From the NCBI GenBank assembly GCA_009921765.1, contig RFXC01000004.1, positions 1 to 56,996 of the forward strand: a stretch of DNA of 56,996 nucleotides, read 5' to 3'. Positions within the stretch are counted from its first letter, which is position 1, and every line of letters begins with the position of its first letter. The position numbers were made by a program, and so were the translations under genes. A model generated the notes under the pieces. That model ran no database searches and was not told the DNA's origin. It worked only from the letters and a program-made list of their open reading frames with translations. The stretch comes from Betaproteobacteria bacterium (GTDB lineage Bacteria > Pseudomonadota > Gammaproteobacteria > Burkholderiales > Burkholderiaceae). This document shows positions 54,282 through 56,996 of this stretch, in pieces.

Positions 54282-55682
54282 TCATGCAAGAAGGGGCAGG
54301 TCTTCTGTGCCGCGCCAGCGATCGATCGTCTGCAGAGCTTCGAAGAGGCGCGTTGCGACGCCTTCGCTGATCGATGCAGCCGCCGCACATTCGGCAAACT
54401 TTGCCGCGATCTGCTCGCGTCCCAGGGGAAGATCTGCGTGTCCGGTTGCGCGATGAATTTCATCAGTGCGCAGCTCGCGGCCATCGGTTAGCCGCAACCG
54501 AACATAATCGACTGGCGCGGCGTTCGGGTAACCGGGGTCGGACTCTGCGGTACGTTCGATGCGCACCCTGCGCATGAGTGACTGGACCGCCTCGCTCGCC
54601 ACAAAATCGTCGCTCAGTTCGGCAAGACCCACCTTGCCCCGAAGCAGGCTGGCCGCCACCACAAACTCCAGACTGAACTTCGCCTCAAGCGCCGTGCGCG
54701 GTGCATGGAAGGGCATGACCGAGGCAAATTTTTCGCTGACCCGGGGGATCGCCTCGACCACCAGGCTGGCGTCAACAGGATGGCGGGCCAGATAGAACAG
54801 CATGGAATCGATGATTCGCTGCGAGGCCCCCACCGTGGGATATTTCTTGATGTTGAGGCCCAGGGTATCGATGAGCGCAGGCGCATCAGCACTGGGAAAG
54901 GGTGTCTTGAGGTCAACCCGGCCGCCGGGTGACAGCGCGCGCATCAGCCCCACTGGACTCTCCAGCGTGACCGCACCGGCTTCAAGCCCGCCTTGTGCCC
55001 AGAGCGCGGCCTGAATGCCCGACTGAGCCGCCCGGCCCGCATGAAGCGGCTTGGTCATGGTGCCGAAGTTCGCCATGACACCGCCTGCGAACGAGGCGCT
55101 GAGCGAGATCGCATCACGCATGGCTCGCGGGGCCAGGCCGAGCACCACGCCGGCCGCCACCGCTGCAGCAACCGGCCCCAGGACCGCGGTCGGATGCCAG
55201 CCCTTGCTGTGCAGATGATCCGGCTCGCGCCGCATCAGGTTGCCCCAGACCTCATAGCCCGCGACATAAGCGGACGCAAGCCGAATGCCGGTCGCACCCG
55301 CCGCGTCACCGACGGCAAGGAGCGTAGGGACCAGTACCGCGCTCGGGTGATTGGAATAGGCGTAGTCGTCCCAGTCGGTAGCGTGGGCAGCGACTGCGTT
55401 GACCAGTGCCGCCTGAGGTGCGCCGACACGCTCGCGCGTAAGCAGCAGGCGCGCTACCCGAGGCGAGCCCGGATCCTGCCGGACCAGGCGCTGCACCACC
55501 CGGGTCACCGGCTCGTCAAGACCCGCAAACATCACTGCCACGGCGTCGGTAAAGCCCAGCCGAACAATCTCGAGACTGCGCGCCGACGGCTGTTGCGCCG
55601 TCATTGCGCAGGCGTACCGCGCGATCTGCTCGGTGAGGGGGGCGCAGTCTTCGCCCGCCGCCGCTACCGTCGGTCCTGCCAT
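54282..55682 (-). CDS. MmgE/PrpD family protein
   Basis: A 466-residue protein of the 2-methylcitrate dehydratase fold. It has VNAVAAHATDWDDYAYSNHP (active-site His/Asp), GWHPTAVLGPVAAAVAAGVV and KKYPTVGASQRIIDSMLFYL. Members dehydrate hydroxy-tricarboxylates or isomerise itaconate-like acids. No prpC/prpB genes are near, so propionate catabolism is unlikely; it probably acts on an acid released by the amidase/hydrolase steps. Confidence 0.88.
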   Translation of the reverse strand: MAGPTVAAAGEDCAPLTEQIARYACAMTAQQPSARSLEIVRLGFTDAVAVMFAGLDEPVTRVVQRLVRQDPGSPRVARLLLTRERVGAPQAALVNAVAAHATDWDDYAYSNHPSAVLVPTLLAVGDAAGATGIRLASAYVAGYEVWGNLMRREPDHLHSKGWHPTAVLGPVAAAVAAGVVLGLAPRAMRDAISLSASFAGGVMANFGTMTKPLHAGRAAQSGIQAALWAQGGLEAGAVTLESPVGLMRALSPGGRVDLKTPFPSADAPALIDTLGLNIKKYPTVGASQRIIDSMLFYLARHPVDASLVVEAIPRVSEKFASVMPFHAPRTALEAKFSLEFVVAASLLRGKVGLAELSDDFVASEAVQSLMRRVRIERTAESDPGYPNAAPVDYVRLRLTDGRELRTDEIHRATGHADLPLGREQIAAKFAECAAAASISEGVATRLFEALQTIDRWRGTEDLPLLA

Positions 55683-55752
55683 GAGGATCTCCCGTTAGAC
55701 CCGCTGCCCTGCGCGTGACTCGCCACGGCCTGGCAATTCAATCTGGACGATC

Positions 55753-56718
55753 TTAGCGCGCTGCAAGCGCGACACCTGGCTTGAAGCAGGCAATCTGAAC
55801 CGCCGACTCGGTCACCAGCGCCGGTCGCTCTGCCCGGCAGCGATCGTCAGCGGCCGGGCAGCGCCCGGCAAAGCTGCAGCCCCGGGGAAGATCGACCGGG
55901 CTGGGGATCTCTCCCTGCAGCACCACCCGTTCGCGACGTTCGCGTACGTCGGTGGAGAGCTGCGCAGAGAACAGGGCCCGCGTATACGGATGACGCGCAT
56001 GATTGAAAATCAGAGCGGTGGGCCCGCTCTCGACGATTGCGCCAAGGTAGAGCACCACGATCCGATCGGCAATCAGACGGACCGTTCCCAGGTCATGCGT
56101 AATGAACAGATACGACACCTGGCTCTGCGCACGCAGCTCGGCAAGGAGCTCGAGGATTTCGGCTCGTACCGAGAGATCAAGCGAACTGGTGGGCTCATCC
56201 AGGACCACCAGCCTGGGTTGGGTCATGAGCGCCCGCGCAAGTGCAACGCGCTGCAGCTGGCCGCCCGAGAGCTGCGCCGGGAAACGATCGAGAAGACTGC
56301 CGCCAAGATGCACCCGCTCGGCCATGCCGACAATGCGCGCGAGCCGCTCGGGTGCGCTCAGCGTCGTGTGAAGCTTGAGCGGCTCCTCGAGGACCGAGCG
56401 GATCCTCATTCGCGGGTTGAGCGTTGCCCAGGGATCCTGAAACACCATTTGCATGTGAGGTCTCAGCGCTCGCAGGGCCGACTGGCTAAGCTGCGTGATA
56501 TCGCGCCCCTCGAGCAACACACGGCCCGAGGTGACGCGCTCGAGCTGGAGTGCGAGCCGTCCGAGCGTGGTCTTGCCGGAACCCGATTCACCCACCAGCG
56601 CCACGGTCTCGCCAGGCGCCACGCTGAACGACACATCGTTGACCGCATGCACCCTGGTGCCGCGCCTGGGCCCGGGGAAGTGCTTGACCACCTGATCGAG
56701 TTGCAGCGCGGCGGTCAT
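55753..56718 (-). CDS. Dipeptide/oligopeptide-type ABC transporter ATPase (DppF-like)
   Basis: A 321-residue ATPase: Walker A GESGSGKTTLGRLALQLE, ABC signature LSGGQLQRVALARALM, Walker B LVVLDEPTSSLDLS, and the C-terminal oligopeptide extension with CSFAGRCPAADDRCRAERPA. It energises import of peptides or similar small molecules through a permease pair. It overlaps the upstream ATPase gene by 4 bp. Permease and binding-protein genes would be beyond the window. Confidence 0.95.
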   Translation of the reverse strand: MTAALQLDQVVKHFPGPRRGTRVHAVNDVSFSVAPGETVALVGESGSGKTTLGRLALQLERVTSGRVLLEGRDITQLSQSALRALRPHMQMVFQDPWATLNPRMRIRSVLEEPLKLHTTLSAPERLARIVGMAERVHLGGSLLDRFPAQLSGGQLQRVALARALMTQPRLVVLDEPTSSLDLSVRAEILELLAELRAQSQVSYLFITHDLGTVRLIADRIVVLYLGAIVESGPTALIFNHARHPYTRALFSAQLSTDVRERRERVVLQGEIPSPVDLPRGCSFAGRCPAADDRCRAERPALVTESAVQIACFKPGVALAAR

Positions 56719-56996
56719 GGCCCTGCCTCCGGGAAGTGGCAGCGCGCAGCATGCGCCTCGTCAGCCGGCAACGGCATCAGCTCGCCCTGGCAAACCGGCT
56801 GCGCGCGCGGGCAGCGATTTTGATACGGGCAACCCGGGGGAAGGTTGTAGAGGTCTGGCGCCGCACCAGCGCGCACCGCCCCACGCCCCAGCGTCAGCCG
56901 GTCGGGGGAGCTGCCGATCAGATGCCGGGTGTAGGGATGAAGCGGCCGGGTGAACACCTGCTCCACCACCGAGTAGTCGTTGTAGCCCAGCCGGCC
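56715..56996 (-). CDS. Dipeptide/oligopeptide-type ABC transporter ATPase (DppD-like), C-terminal part
   Basis: Partial: the gene runs off the right edge. The 93 or so visible residues are the end of the nucleotide-binding domain and the oligopeptide extension, with VFTRPLHPYTRHLIGSSPDR and PPGCPYQNRCPRAQPVCQG. With the overlapping downstream DppF-like gene it forms the usual ATPase pair. Walker motifs are outside the window. Confidence 0.88.
   Translation of the reverse strand, partial: GRLGYNDYSVVEQVFTRPLHPYTRHLIGSSPDRLTLGRGAVRAGAAPDLYNLPPGCPYQNRCPRAQPVCQGELMPLPADEAHAARCHFPEAGP

Overview
The window reads as a GC-rich betaproteobacterial (Burkholderiales-like) chromosome segment that carries a large photosynthesis gene block. 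The taxon is inferred from gene order and protein character: queA-tgt-yajC-secD-secF, purB beside a GST, acsF between puhE and puhC, spheroidene-type crt genes, and TACAAT-like -10 boxes. No search was run.

Layout. 1-295 is the end of a PhoR-like sensor kinase. 301-2630 (minus) holds two acyl-CoA dehydrogenases. 2798-6290 (plus) is a compact dTDP-L-rhamnose cassette, rfbB-rfbA-rfbC-rfbD. 6277-9106 holds an enoyl-CoA hydratase, a small cupin, an EamA transporter and a methyltransferase. 9107-9369 is a repeat-rich gap with a tRNA-Leu 3'-end remnant. 9370-14955 is queA-tgt-yajC-secD-secF. 15044-19194 holds a DUF456 protein, a b-type cytochrome converging on a cytochrome c', purB and a GST.

The photosynthesis block spans 19266-46272. 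Its backbone is a nearly gapless minus-strand operon, bchF-bchN-bchB-bchH-bchL-bchM-lhaA-puhA-puhB-puhC-acsF-puhE (33781 down to 19266). From the same control region aerR-ppsR-crtA-crtD::crtC runs on the plus strand. crtI-crtB (minus) and bchG-bch2-bchP-tspO (plus) diverge from a second control region. Together these supply Mg chelation, methylation, oxygen-dependent ring closure, dark protochlorophyllide reduction, 3-vinyl hydration, esterification and phytyl reduction, carotenoid synthesis, reaction-centre H subunit and LH1/RC assembly, with AerR/PpsR as regulators. Both ends are bounded by non-photosynthetic genes. puf, bchCXYZ, bchI/D/O, crtE and crtF are not in the window, so the organism's photosynthesis genes must be split or it lacks them.

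Two lesions stand out. bchB is split by a frameshift at about 31507-31548. crtD and crtC are joined in frame into one 748-residue protein at a shared Gly-Ser-Val motif, losing the end of CrtD and the start of CrtC. Both inter-operon control regions carry near-matches to the PpsR/CrtJ operator TGT-N12-ACA over TTGAC(A/G) -35 boxes.

The right flank has two tandem Sua5/YrdC-fold genes (46363-47773) and then a minus-strand catabolic-looking operon (56996-47786): dipeptide-type ABC ATPases, MmgE/PrpD, two NodB-fold hydrolases, amidase, DJ-1/PfpI protein, NIPSNAP protein, TauD-type oxygenase and Old Yellow Enzyme. Its substrate cannot be read from the sequence; cleavage of an amide or cyclic imide is one possibility.
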